This document shows, piece by piece, positions 17,261-24,823 of a stretch of DNA of 48,299 nucleotides. The stretch is from positions 1 through 48,299 of the forward strand of contig CALDYY010000025.1 in assembly GCA_937944245.1 (NCBI GenBank). The letters run 5' to 3'. This stretch comes from an uncultured Saprospiraceae bacterium (GTDB lineage Bacteria; Bacteroidota; Bacteroidia; Chitinophagales; Saprospiraceae). Under the pieces are notes generated by a model. The model was not told the DNA's origin and ran no database searches. It saw only the letters and a list, made by a program, of their open reading frames with translations. Every line of letters starts with the position of its first letter. The first letter of the stretch is position 1. The position numbers were made by a program, and so were the translations under genes.

Positions 17261-18445
17261 TTATTCTTTTATGAGTGTCCAAGTGTTCGCAGTGCTGGTT
17301 TTGATGTAGTAAAAACCAGCAGCTAAATTAGATACATTAATTTCATTGTTCCCTTCTCGAAGTTGATGTTGCTCAATCGTTCTCCCTAGCGCATCGTAAA
17401 TGCTTAGCACTTGCGGATGGATGCTTTCTACCCTAATCCAATCTTGGGCAGGATTAGGATATAGTTTGTCTTGAGCCGAGCCTCCAATAGTAGCTACCGC
17501 AATAGGGCTATACTCGAATGAGCCATCGAAATCCACTTGCTGCAAACGATAATAATTAGCCTTTGCACGAGGAGCTAAGTGTAAAAAGCTAAAGTCTTTT
17601 TCTTCTAGCCATGTACCATCTCCCTTTACTATACCGATGGGCGTAAAGGAAAGACCATCCAAACTATGCTCCACCACAAAGTGGCTATTGTCAATTTGCT
17701 GTGCCACAGACCAAGTCAGGCGTATGGCGTTGCCTTCTACAGATGCCTGCAAGGGTTTTGACCACTCCACAGGTAAAGCGATACAAGCGGCTTCAAATTC
17801 AGTTATATCCGCACATCCAGTATCATTGCCCAGAATGATGGTTGTTACCATATTGACAAAGGCAGCATCACAAAGAGACTGTACCGCACACTGCGCTAAG
17901 TTAGCATTGTTCTGAATACTAATTCCCGTAATGCCAGACATAATATTTTTAAGCCCTACTAGGCTTGTGAGGGCATTATTAGAAATGATATCAAGGCCTC
18001 CCCCAATAGAAGTTACCTGATCCAGACCTCCTAGGCTTGTAAGGGCATTATTATTTCGGATAAGAAGGTCTCCCCCAATAGAAGTTACCTGACCCAGACC
18101 TGTTAGGCTTGTAAGGTCATCATTAGAATCGATACTAAGGTCTCCCCCAATAGAAGTTAATGCAATAAGTGCATTCAGATTCGTAATGTCATTTCCTGAT
18201 ATCGTTAAACTATTAGGAAAATCAGTACAACCTGGATAATTAGTTGGAAAGGCATCTACTTCTGCCTGTGTGCTAAGGTTTACATCCCCCATAGGACACT
18301 GTGCCTGAAGGCGAGTCTGAAGACAAGTCTGAAGACAAGTCTGAAGACAGACCTGAAGGCAGACCTGAAGGCAGACCTGAAGGCAGGTAAAAAGGATAAT
18401 GGATTTCCATCTAGTAGAGTTAAGTGTTAGTAAAACATTTGTCAT
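17261..18445 (-). CDS. T9SS-secreted leucine-rich-repeat protein with repeat-built signal peptide
   Basis: A 394-residue predicted surface protein. Residues about 14-48 form the signal sequence, but its hydrophobic core is seven tandem copies of a four-residue unit (TCLQ, VCLQ x3, TCLQ x2, TRLQ) encoded by a 12-bp repeat. Mature residues about 75-175 hold three exact-length 24-residue repeats of the receptor-L/LRR kind (GGDLxIxxNxALTSLxGLxQVTSI). A C-rich cap follows (AQCAVQSLCDAAF), then a fibronectin-like segment, and a T9SS type A sorting domain at the C-terminus (KLYPNPAQDWIRV...GRTIEQ...LAAGFYYI). Six cysteines in a signal core are unusual. It is a single gene with its own terminator and a -7-like box on this strand at 18480-18487. 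Family function is unknown; adhesion is a guess. Confidence 0.82.
   Translation of the reverse strand: MTNVLLTLNSTRWKSIILFTCLQVCLQVCLQVCLQTCLQTCLQTRLQAQCPMGDVNLSTQAEVDAFPTNYPGCTDFPNSLTISGNDITNLNALIALTSIGGDLSIDSNDDLTSLTGLGQVTSIGGDLLIRNNNALTSLGGLDQVTSIGGGLDIISNNALTSLVGLKNIMSGITGISIQNNANLAQCAVQSLCDAAFVNMVTTIILGNDTGCADITEFEAACIALPVEWSKPLQASVEGNAIRLTWSVAQQIDNSHFVVEHSLDGLSFTPIGIVKGDGTWLEEKDFSFLHLAPRAKANYYRLQQVDFDGSFEYSPIAVATIGGSAQDKLYPNPAQDWIRVESIHPQVLSIYDALGRTIEQHQLREGNNEINVSNLAAGFYYIKTSTANTWTLIKE
17933..18148 (-). repeat. Three 72-bp tandem repeats (24-residue LRR units)
   Basis: Units at 18077-18148, 18005-18076 and 17933-18004 are each exactly 72 bp, begin at a run of five C on the plus strand, and encode GGDL/GGGL...LTSL..GL units. 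The nucleotide identity is high enough to suggest recent duplication or recombination. Confidence 0.85.
18305..18388 (-). repeat. Seven 12-bp tandem repeats inside the signal-peptide coding region
   Basis: Seven uninterrupted units with plus-strand form CTGAAGrCrrrt/c (for example CTGAAGGCAGAC). Each encodes x-Cys/Arg-Leu-Gln on the minus strand. Any change in copy number keeps the reading frame and changes signal-peptide length by four residues. Confidence 0.92.
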
Positions 18446-18624
18446 TGTATGTGATTTTAACGTGTTATAAATATTGCCTCAAAATTAAGCAATTCTGACA
18501 ATAAAGCAGCATCAATAAACAAATATTTAATATTTTAATGCTGAAATAATTACCAGCTTATACATTTTAAATATTTTAATTAAATCAAGCATCTATTTTT
18601 TTCTTAAATGTTGATGGGTGGAAA

Positions 18625-18640
18625 TGTCCAATTCTGGACA
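18625..18640. promoter_or_regulatory. Short inverted repeat in a divergent gap
   Basis: TGTCCA (18625-18630), ATTC, TGGACA (18635-18640). It lies between the divergent leucine-rich gene and the glycosyltransferase promoter and could be an operator. No regulator is nearby. Confidence 0.3.
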
Positions 18641-18654
18641 AAGACTTTAAGCAT

Positions 18655-18672
18655 AAAATCCGATGGGCTTGC
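18655..18672 (+). repeat. Right copy of an 18-bp direct repeat
   Basis: Identical to 17117-17134. Its last bases overlap the TTG of the downstream promoter. Confidence 0.7.
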
Positions 18673-18698
18673 CATTATCGTATTATTTTAGACCTTTG
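18669..18698 (+). promoter_or_regulatory. Promoter of the TIGR04282 glycosyltransferase gene
   Basis: TTG (18669-18671), a 19-base spacer, GACCTTTG (18691-18698). One mismatch from TAnnTTTG. The start codon is 15 bases downstream, which implies a very short leader. Confidence 0.55.
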
Positions 18699-18713
18699 TT
18701 TCAAATCAATAAA

Positions 18714-19334
18714 ATGAATCAAGCATTAATTATTTTCATCAAAAACCCCGAATTAGGCAAAGTAAAGACAAGATTGGCAGAAACAGTCGGCGATGAAAAA
18801 GCACTCCTCATTTATATGGAATTGCTGAAGCATACGCAACAAATAGCTTGCGAAGTAGAAGCCAATCGGCTTTTGTTTTACAGCAAATTTGTGAATACAA
18901 ACGATAATTGGGATAACCAAGCCTTTCAAAAGCAATTACAGCAAGGTAGCGATTTAGGCGAACGAATGCAGGCGGCTTTTGAACAAGCACTTGTGCAACA
19001 CGAAAAGGCAGTGATTATTGGCAGCGATTGTGCCGCTTTAACCCCTGCAATTATCGAAAGTGCTTTTCAAGCATTAGATACCCATGATTTTGTGGTAGGA
19101 CCTGCCGAAGATGGTGGTTACTATCTTTTGGGCATGAAGCAAGTTGAACCTACGCTTTTCCAAAAAATGGAGTGGAGCACAGACCAAGTCCTTCCAGAAA
19201 CCCTAAAAAGAATGGAAGCAAAGCAAGCTGACTACATTTTGTTACCAATGCTTTCTGATATTGACTATTGGGAAGACTGGGTAAAGCACGGCTGGGCAAT
19301 ACCTGAATTAGAATTTGTAGAAGCCCTGAAGTAA
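18714..19334 (+). CDS. TIGR04282-family glycosyltransferase (arsenosugar-type)
   Basis: A 206-residue GT-A-fold protein of the DUF2064/TIGR04282 family. I start at ATG 18714 (MNQALIIFIKNPELGKVKTRLA), which matches the family N-terminus; the frame is open upstream to 18663, but that part would overlap the promoter. Conserved motifs are FIKNPELGKVKTRLA (nucleotide-binding start), IIGSDCAALTP (the D-x-x metal region) and VGPAEDGGYYLLGM. Some family members act in arsenosugar biosynthesis, but most Bacteroidota copies are of unknown substrate, and no arsenic gene is nearby. Confidence 0.85.
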   Translation: MNQALIIFIKNPELGKVKTRLAETVGDEKALLIYMELLKHTQQIACEVEANRLLFYSKFVNTNDNWDNQAFQKQLQQGSDLGERMQAAFEQALVQHEKAVIIGSDCAALTPAIIESAFQALDTHDFVVGPAEDGGYYLLGMKQVEPTLFQKMEWSTDQVLPETLKRMEAKQADYILLPMLSDIDYWEDWVKHGWAIPELEFVEALK

Positions 19335-19344
19335 GTAATTTTTC

Positions 19345-19368
19345 AGATGACGAGCATGCCCGTCATCT
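19345..19368. terminator. Hairpin between convergent genes
   Basis: AGATGACG (19345-19352) and CGTCATCT (19361-19368) form an 8-bp stem. It sits between the glycosyltransferase stop and the minus-strand gene ending at 19383, preceded by a T-run on the plus strand. Confidence 0.6.
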
Positions 19369-19382
19369 AAACAATCAATCCA

Positions 19383-20441
19383 TTATTCAAAAAAGGTATC
19401 GTAGTTATTGTCGCCAGTACGTGGCTGCTTCTGTGCCCTTGGGCGTTCGCTGTTTAAATCCAATGTACTGCTTTTTTTGCCAGCATCCAACAATTTTGCA
19501 GATTCTTTTTCCCCAAAAACAAATAGTGGACTTTCTTTTTCCCATTGCTCCAGCATTTTCAAACCCTGCTCTTCAAAAACACCGTTTTGTAAATCCACAG
19601 AGTTCATAAAATTAGCAGACATTTCCATGAAACGCTCCATTTCACCCACTTTGTTTGCTACGTCATCTGCTACGGCTTCCATTGCTTGGTCGAACATAGC
19701 GCGCTTGTCAGGGTCGCCAGAAATAATGCTCATCGCCGATGTCATAGCGGAATGAGATGCGCGAATCGCTTTGCGCTCTTGCTCTTTCACCGCTACTTGG
19801 TCGCGCGTGTCTTCTAGCAGGATTTCAGAATTTTTATACATTTTATCCAAAATGCGGTGCATTACCTCCATTTTAGCATAAAGTGCGTCATATTTTTCGT
19901 TACTTTCCTTCAAACGAGCTGCTTTGCGAGAGGAAAGTATCATTTGCTCCTGCATTTCACGCTCTCTAGCTTTACTTGCCAGTAGCAAATTATTTTCAAT
20001 TTCCTTTTCGTTTTGCTCCATTGTTGTTTTCAACTTGCGCATTTGCCCTCTAAGTGAACCAATTTGGGTACTCATTTTGCGCAAATTACTTTCCAAATCG
20101 GAGATGTAATTTTTCAAAATGCCAATTGGGTCAAGCGTAACAAAGATGCTGGTAATGCTGCGCATCACGCTTTTGTACATATACCACATCAAGTTGCGCA
20201 TACGAGGGTCGAGCACGACAAACACAAGCGCCGCTATAACAGCTAAAGAGATGGCGATAGAAACGGTACTACTCAATATTGCTGCAATGGCAGCTAAAAT
20301 TTGAGGAAGAAAAGTTATGGCTAAATACCCTCCACCAATAATTAAGCCCGCCATAAAAATCATTCCTGTAACGCCTTCAGGACGCGACCAAAATCCTTTC
20401 CTTTTGCCCTCTGGGTTGTTAAATTGAATTACCTCAGACAT
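19383..20441 (-). CDS. Membrane-anchored PspA-like coiled-coil protein
   Basis: A 352-residue protein that I cannot assign to a named family. Residues about 24-46 and 50-77 are two strongly hydrophobic helices. Residues 104-235 are a long charged helical region whose start (DPIGILKNYISDLESNLRKM) follows the DPxxxLxxxIxDxExxL pattern of PspA/IM30 proteins, with a heptad-like hairpin after it. Residues 255-300 are another amphipathic helix, and the last 35 residues are polar and probably disordered. A membrane-tethered relative of the PspA/ESCRT-III-like group acting on membrane integrity is a reasonable inference but unproven. It follows another coiled-coil gene by 60 bases on the same strand, which suggests an operon. 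Confidence 0.6.
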   Translation of the reverse strand: MSEVIQFNNPEGKRKGFWSRPEGVTGMIFMAGLIIGGGYLAITFLPQILAAIAAILSSTVSIAISLAVIAALVFVVLDPRMRNLMWYMYKSVMRSITSIFVTLDPIGILKNYISDLESNLRKMSTQIGSLRGQMRKLKTTMEQNEKEIENNLLLASKAREREMQEQMILSSRKAARLKESNEKYDALYAKMEVMHRILDKMYKNSEILLEDTRDQVAVKEQERKAIRASHSAMTSAMSIISGDPDKRAMFDQAMEAVADDVANKVGEMERFMEMSANFMNSVDLQNGVFEEQGLKMLEQWEKESPLFVFGEKESAKLLDAGKKSSTLDLNSERPRAQKQPRTGDNNYDTFFE

Positions 20442-20501
20442 AGTTTTTTTTTATTATGTAGTTTGAATATAAAATTTCATTGAAAATGGCTCATTCCACT
20501 T

Positions 20502-21053
20502 TTACAAATATGCACTAATATTTTCAATATCTTGTGCTATTTGATTCATAATACTTTGATGCGTGAAATCAAAAGAAGTTTGCGCTTCTTCAATTTTGCT
20601 TTTTGCCTCTTGCACTTCTTCATCGGCGTTGCTAATCGTTTGATTGGCTTTGGCAATGCGTTGCTCCAACTCCTCAATTTTAGCAGCATATTCAGCCACT
20701 TGTTTTTTTAGCTGCTCAACTTCCTGTAATTTTAATTGCACTTTTTGTTGCATCTGCTTTTGCAATGCAGCATCAAATTTTGTTCTTTCCTCTTCCAATA
20801 TCTGTTGATAGTGATGTGCTGATTTAAGCAGTTTTTCTTTGGTCAATCCCATAGACATTGCCGTTGCTAGGACAGATTTATAGGCAGTAACTTCTTCGAT
20901 GTTCATACCTATCAAATTAGCAACAGATTGCTTAAACTCAATGTAATCAAAACCGGGTAGATTACTCCTTTCCAGTGCTTTGATAAGAAAATGCAGACTC
21001 TTTTCATCTAGCCCATGTGTTGTACCAAAAATATTGCTCAAATCTTTTTGCAT
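20502..21053 (-). CDS. Hypothetical coiled-coil protein, partner of the PspA-like gene
   Basis: A 183-residue soluble protein, unrecognised. Residues 1-75 look like a compact all-helical domain (GLDEKSLHFLIKALERSNLPG...FKQSVANLIGMNIEEVTAYKSV). Residues 78-160 are a continuous coiled coil rich in E, K and Q. The last 20 residues are amphipathic. No signal or membrane segment is visible. It is first in an apparent two-gene operon with the membrane-anchored PspA-like protein, so it may be its cytoplasmic partner. That link rests on adjacency and shared architecture only. Confidence 0.65.
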   Translation of the reverse strand: MQKDLSNIFGTTHGLDEKSLHFLIKALERSNLPGFDYIEFKQSVANLIGMNIEEVTAYKSVLATAMSMGLTKEKLLKSAHHYQQILEEERTKFDAALQKQMQQKVQLKLQEVEQLKKQVAEYAAKIEELEQRIAKANQTISNADEEVQEAKSKIEEAQTSFDFTHQSIMNQIAQDIENISAYL

Positions 21054-21380
21054 AGCATTAAATATTAGTTTTGTTTTACAGACATACGCTGTCTATCATT
21101 AAAACACCATGAAGATAGCATACTTGCTCTTAAAACTTAGCCAAATAAACATTAAATAAATCATTCTCCTACTTTTCACTCGACCACTATTGTTTTCTAC
21201 TCGACAAAATAATAGAAAATAGAAAATTTACAGCGCACCATTAAGTGAATTTATGACAAAATGAAAGCATATTTGAATAATAAACAAACAATTATTCTAT
21301 CTTGCTTAATGATTACAAAAATTAAGTAAAAAAATAAGAACTCTTTTTTCTGTTACTAAAACGACCTAACCTATTGGCTT
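21054..21380. other. Divergent intergenic region with paired CTCGAC sites
   Basis: A 327-base AT-rich gap between the coiled-coil operon and the symporter gene. TTTTCACTCGAC (21173-21184) and TTTTCTACTCGAC (21193-21205) are near-repeats whose CTCGAC cores start exactly 21 bases apart. CATATTTG (21268-21275) is a one-mismatch -7 box toward the symporter. No gene was seen. Confidence 0.45.
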
Positions 21381-23126
21381 ATGAACTTTGATGCTATTGA
21401 CTTAATTGTTTTCTTTGGCTATTTGCTTTGCATTATGGGATTTGGCGTTTGGATTTCCAATCGCGACAAAGCCTTGAATGCTCAGGATTATTTCCTTGCT
21501 AGCAAAGCCCTGCCTTGGTGGGCAGTGGGTGGTTCACTCATCGCTTCTAACATTTCAACAGAGCAAATTCTGGGCATGAATGGCTCGGGCTACGTCATGG
21601 GACTAGCGATTGGTGCTTATGAATTAATGGCTGCACTTTCTTTGATTGTAGTTGCCAAATTTTTCTTACCTGTTTTCATTGAAAAAGGAATTTATTCCAT
21701 GCCTCAATTTCTTGAAGTACGCTATAACAAAAGTGTGCGGATTGGATTAGCTTTTTTCTGGGTGGCATTATTCATTTTTGTTAACCTAACTGCTGTATTT
21801 TACTTAGGAGGCTTGGCGATTGAAGGGCTTACAGGTATTCCAATGATGTACGGTATTGCCGCTTTAGTCATTTATTCAGCCAGCTTTTCTATCTTCGGAG
21901 GACTAAAAGCAGTGGTTTGGACAGATGTGGTGCAAGCTACAGTATTAATAATCGGTGGATTAGTCGCTGCTTATTTTGTGGTCAATGCTGTGGGTGGCGG
22001 CGAAGGCTTTTTTGCTGGTTTGGGCGTGATGTATGAAAAAGCACCTGAAAAATTTGATATGATACTCGATAAATCCAACCCTTCTTATAGCCAGTTGCCT
22101 GGTATAGCTGTATTGGTAGGAGGATTATGGATTGTGAATTTATACTACTGGGGTTTGAATCAATATATTATTCAACGTGCTTTAGCGGCTAAAAGTCTTC
22201 AAGAAGCCCAAAAAGGCGTAGCTTTTGCTGCCTTCCTGAAATTATTAATGCCTCTAATTGCCGTTATTCCAGGTATTGCCGTTTTCGTATTGGGTGGCGA
22301 CATCGCAAAACCAGATGAGGCTTTCCCTTGGGTATTAAGCAACTATGTGCCACTCGGCTTAAAGGGCTTGACCTTTGCAGCGCTAGTAGCCGCTATTGGT
22401 TCTTCCGTAAGTTCTATGGTGAACAGCACTTCAACCATTTTTACATTGGACATTTACAATACCATTTTCAACAAAGATGCTTCCCAAGCCAATCTGGTGT
22501 TAGTTGGAAGGATTACCGCAGCCTTAGCCCTAGTTATTGGGGCAGTTGTAGCACCCGCTTTAAGTGTACTTGACCAAGCGTTTCAATACATACAGGAATT
22601 TACAGGTTTCTTAAGCCCCGGCGTATTCGTTATTTTCATTTTTGGACTATTCTGGCGGCGTTCCTCTGCTAATGCAGCGATGTCTGTTGTTATTTTATCT
22701 ATTCCGCTATCGTTTTTGCTTAAAATCTTTTTCCCTGATTTACCTTTTATTGACAGAATGGCGTTGTGTTTCATCTTGCTTTCCGCCACTATGGTTGTTG
22801 TTTCCTTGATAGATAACGCTCAAAAAAGCGAACCTGAGGTTAATGAACGGAAATTCAAATGGCTCATTTTTGGCTCATTTTTGCTTATTACGATTCCTTC
22901 GGGGCTAAAAATTATTATTTCTGACATAGAGATAAGCAACTGGTTTGGTTACATCATTTTAGGGCTTTCCGCCATTGTTACCTATGTTCTCTTTGCTGAA
23001 AAACGCAAAGACGATACCAAAGGCATCAAAATACCTGATGGCTTGTTCAAAACAGAAATGATATTCAACCTTTCTGCTGTCGCTGTAATGATTATATTGG
23101 CATTTATTTATGCCTTGCTCTGGTAG
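21381..23126 (+). CDS. Sodium/solute symporter, SSS family (SGLT-like)
   Basis: A 581-residue inner-membrane transporter with about 14 hydrophobic helices. It belongs to the SSS (SLC5) family and resembles the bacterial sodium/sugar branch: DYFLASKALPWWAVGGSLIASNISTEQILGM near residue 37 covers the sodium-site helix, ASFSIFGGLKAVVWTDVVQ is the family signature around residue 175, and YYWGLNQYIIQRALAAK near residue 260 is typical of SGLT-type members. The first unwound helix and sodium-site serines are present. Sugar or a related polyol is the best substrate guess. It is monocistronic, divergent from the coiled-coil operon, with a terminator behind it. Confidence 0.88.
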   Translation: MNFDAIDLIVFFGYLLCIMGFGVWISNRDKALNAQDYFLASKALPWWAVGGSLIASNISTEQILGMNGSGYVMGLAIGAYELMAALSLIVVAKFFLPVFIEKGIYSMPQFLEVRYNKSVRIGLAFFWVALFIFVNLTAVFYLGGLAIEGLTGIPMMYGIAALVIYSASFSIFGGLKAVVWTDVVQATVLIIGGLVAAYFVVNAVGGGEGFFAGLGVMYEKAPEKFDMILDKSNPSYSQLPGIAVLVGGLWIVNLYYWGLNQYIIQRALAAKSLQEAQKGVAFAAFLKLLMPLIAVIPGIAVFVLGGDIAKPDEAFPWVLSNYVPLGLKGLTFAALVAAIGSSVSSMVNSTSTIFTLDIYNTIFNKDASQANLVLVGRITAALALVIGAVVAPALSVLDQAFQYIQEFTGFLSPGVFVIFIFGLFWRRSSANAAMSVVILSIPLSFLLKIFFPDLPFIDRMALCFILLSATMVVVSLIDNAQKSEPEVNERKFKWLIFGSFLLITIPSGLKIIISDIEISNWFGYIILGLSAIVTYVLFAEKRKDDTKGIKIPDGLFKTEMIFNLSAVAVMIILAFIYALLW

Positions 23127-23137
23127 TCGCTTCCCTT

Positions 23138-23172
23138 TAGCCTTTTGAAATCTTGAAAGTTTCAAAAGGCTA
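23138..23172 (+). terminator. Terminator of the symporter gene
   Basis: TAGCCTTTTGAAA (23138-23150) and TTTCAAAAGGCTA (23160-23172) pair perfectly over 13 bp with a 9-base loop. Confidence 0.75.
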
Positions 23173-23190
23173 TCTTCTGTTTTCATTTGT

Positions 23191-23230
23191 TATATTTGTA
23201 GAACGTTTGGCAAAAAGAGATTTTGCCAAA
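23191..23230 (+). promoter_or_regulatory. -7 box and leader hairpin of truB
   Basis: TATATTTG (23191-23198) matches TAnnTTTG. Downstream, TTTGGCAAAA (23206-23215) and TTTTGCCAAA (23221-23230) form a perfect 10-bp hairpin with a 5-base loop, which would lie at or near the 5' end of the mRNA. Confidence 0.45.
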
Positions 23231-23261
23231 AAAAAATCAATCTTTTCACTAAAACAAAAAC

Positions 23262-23984
23262 ATGAATCAAGCGGACAATCCGCTCCCGAGTTACGACTTC
23301 AAGCAAGGAGCAGTGTTGTTAGTGGATAAACCTAAGGAATGGACTTCTTTTGATGTAGTAAACAAAATAAGATTTGCCTTAAAAAAAGCCACTGGAGAAA
23401 AGAAAATTAAGGTCGGTCATGCTGGTACGCTAGACCCTTTAGCTACAGGATTACTCATTATCTGTACAGGAAAATTCACTAAACAAATTGATGAATTTCA
23501 AGCCCTAGAAAAGCAATATACAGGTACAATAAAATTAGGTACTACCACGCCATCCTATGATGCAGAAACAGAAGTGGACGCTACTTATCCTACCGAACAC
23601 ATTGATAATGAATTACTTGAAAAAGCTAAGGAAAATTTTATGGGTGCTATTCAGCAATACCCACCTATTTTTTCTGCTATCAAAGTAAATGGTCAGCCAT
23701 TATACAAAAAAGCACGACAAGGCGAAATAGTAGAAGTAGAGGCAAGAAGTGTTCATATTTACGACTTTGAGTTGACCAACATTGATTTACCTAACATTGA
23801 TTTTAGGGTCAGATGCAGCAAAGGCACTTATATTCGGTCGCTGGCGCACGACTTTGGCAAAGCCGTAAATAGTGGTGCTTACCTTATTGATTTGCGCAGA
23901 ACGCACATTGGGACATATGCAGTAAAAGATGCTTGGAATCTGGAACAGTTAATTGATTTTATTGATGCCAACGCATCGAAATAA
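23262..23984 (+). CDS. truB: tRNA pseudouridine(55) synthase
   Basis: Makes pseudouridine 55 in the T-loop of tRNAs. The 240-residue length is normal for a TruB without the C-terminal PUA domain. Motif I is intact (VDKPKEWTSFDVVNKIR), and motif II KVGHAGTLDPLATGLL includes the catalytic aspartate. PPIFSAIKVNGQPLYKKARQG and RCSKGTYIRSLAHDFG are the other family blocks. Ten bases separate its stop from the start of the crotonase gene, so the two are probably co-transcribed. Confidence 0.95.
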   Translation: MNQADNPLPSYDFKQGAVLLVDKPKEWTSFDVVNKIRFALKKATGEKKIKVGHAGTLDPLATGLLIICTGKFTKQIDEFQALEKQYTGTIKLGTTTPSYDAETEVDATYPTEHIDNELLEKAKENFMGAIQQYPPIFSAIKVNGQPLYKKARQGEIVEVEARSVHIYDFELTNIDLPNIDFRVRCSKGTYIRSLAHDFGKAVNSGAYLIDLRRTHIGTYAVKDAWNLEQLIDFIDANASK

Positions 23985-23994
23985 ACCTTAACGA

Positions 23995-24759
23995 ATGGAC
24001 AAAACACAACAGGGCAGCGTCAATCTTGAACTCCACAATGGAATTGGTGTACTTACATTTTTCCATCCCACGCACAATGCTCTACCTTCGCATTTGCTGT
24101 CAAAAATGATTGCCTTTATTCAAGATGCTGGCGAACGAGAAGCGGTAAAAGCTATCCTAATCAAAAGCGAAGGCAACCGCACTTTTTGTGCAGGTGCTAG
24201 CCTAGATGAGTTGTTGCAACTCGAAAACGAAATGCAAGCTACTCAATTTTTTATGGGCTTCGCTGATTTGATAAATGCTATTCGGCAATGCCCGAAGTTG
24301 GTGCTTGGTCGGGTGCAAGGCAAAGCTATCGGCGGAGGCGTTGGTTTAGCAGCGGCTGTGGATTATTGCTTCGCGACTCAGTATGCTTCTGTGCGTTTAA
24401 GTGAATTATCCATCGGTTTTGGTCCTTTTGTGATAGAGCCTGCGGTAAGTCGAAAAATTGGTGTTGCTGCGACGGCGCACCTTACGCTGAATCCTACGGA
24501 ATGGCAAACGGCGCAATGGGCAAAGGAGCGCAATCTTTTTGCCGAAGTGTTCAAAGACGTACAGCAAATGGATGATTACATCGTCCATTTTACAAAATCT
24601 TTGGTTGAATACAGCCCTGAGGCTATGCGAGCTATCAAACAAGTGCTTTGGACGGGCACTTCACATTGGAACGAATTGCTGGCTGAACGTGCAGCCATTA
24701 GTGGAAAGTTGGCGATTTCTGATTTTACAAGAAGGAAATTGGCTCAATTTAAACAGTAA
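23995..24759 (+). CDS. Enoyl-CoA hydratase/isomerase family protein
   Basis: A 254-residue crotonase-fold protein. The oxyanion-hole segments are GNRTFCAGASLDELL (residues about 60-74) and QGKAIGGGVGLAAAVDYCFA (about 105-124). One family acid is plausible in VRLSELSIGFGP; the second position is less clear. Candidate reactions are hydration of an enoyl-CoA or methylglutaconyl-CoA, but sequence alone does not decide. The pairing with truB is probably positional, not functional. Confidence 0.85.
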   Translation: MDKTQQGSVNLELHNGIGVLTFFHPTHNALPSHLLSKMIAFIQDAGEREAVKAILIKSEGNRTFCAGASLDELLQLENEMQATQFFMGFADLINAIRQCPKLVLGRVQGKAIGGGVGLAAAVDYCFATQYASVRLSELSIGFGPFVIEPAVSRKIGVAATAHLTLNPTEWQTAQWAKERNLFAEVFKDVQQMDDYIVHFTKSLVEYSPEAMRAIKQVLWTGTSHWNELLAERAAISGKLAISDFTRRKLAQFKQ

Positions 24760-24771
24760 TAAAAAATGAAT

Positions 24772-24806
24772 AGCAGCGCAAAAAACTAAAATATCTTTGC
24801 GCTGCT
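24772..24806. terminator. Bidirectional hairpin between crotonase and desaturase genes
   Basis: AGCAGCGCAAA (24772-24782) and TTTGCGCTGCT (24796-24806) pair perfectly over 11 bp with a 13-base loop, between convergent genes. Confidence 0.75.
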
Positions 24807-24823
24807 GCATAAAATCCAGTATT

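Noticed and set aside
18305-18388. 12-bp repeat array as a CRISPR or regulatory iteron
   Set aside because: It has no spacers, lies in frame within a coding region, and encodes the hydrophobic core of a signal peptide.
18310-18400. Lipoprotein signal for the leucine-rich protein
   Set aside because: The cysteine after the repeat (LQAQC) does not fit a lipobox, and the protein has a T9SS domain, so ordinary signal cleavage is more likely.
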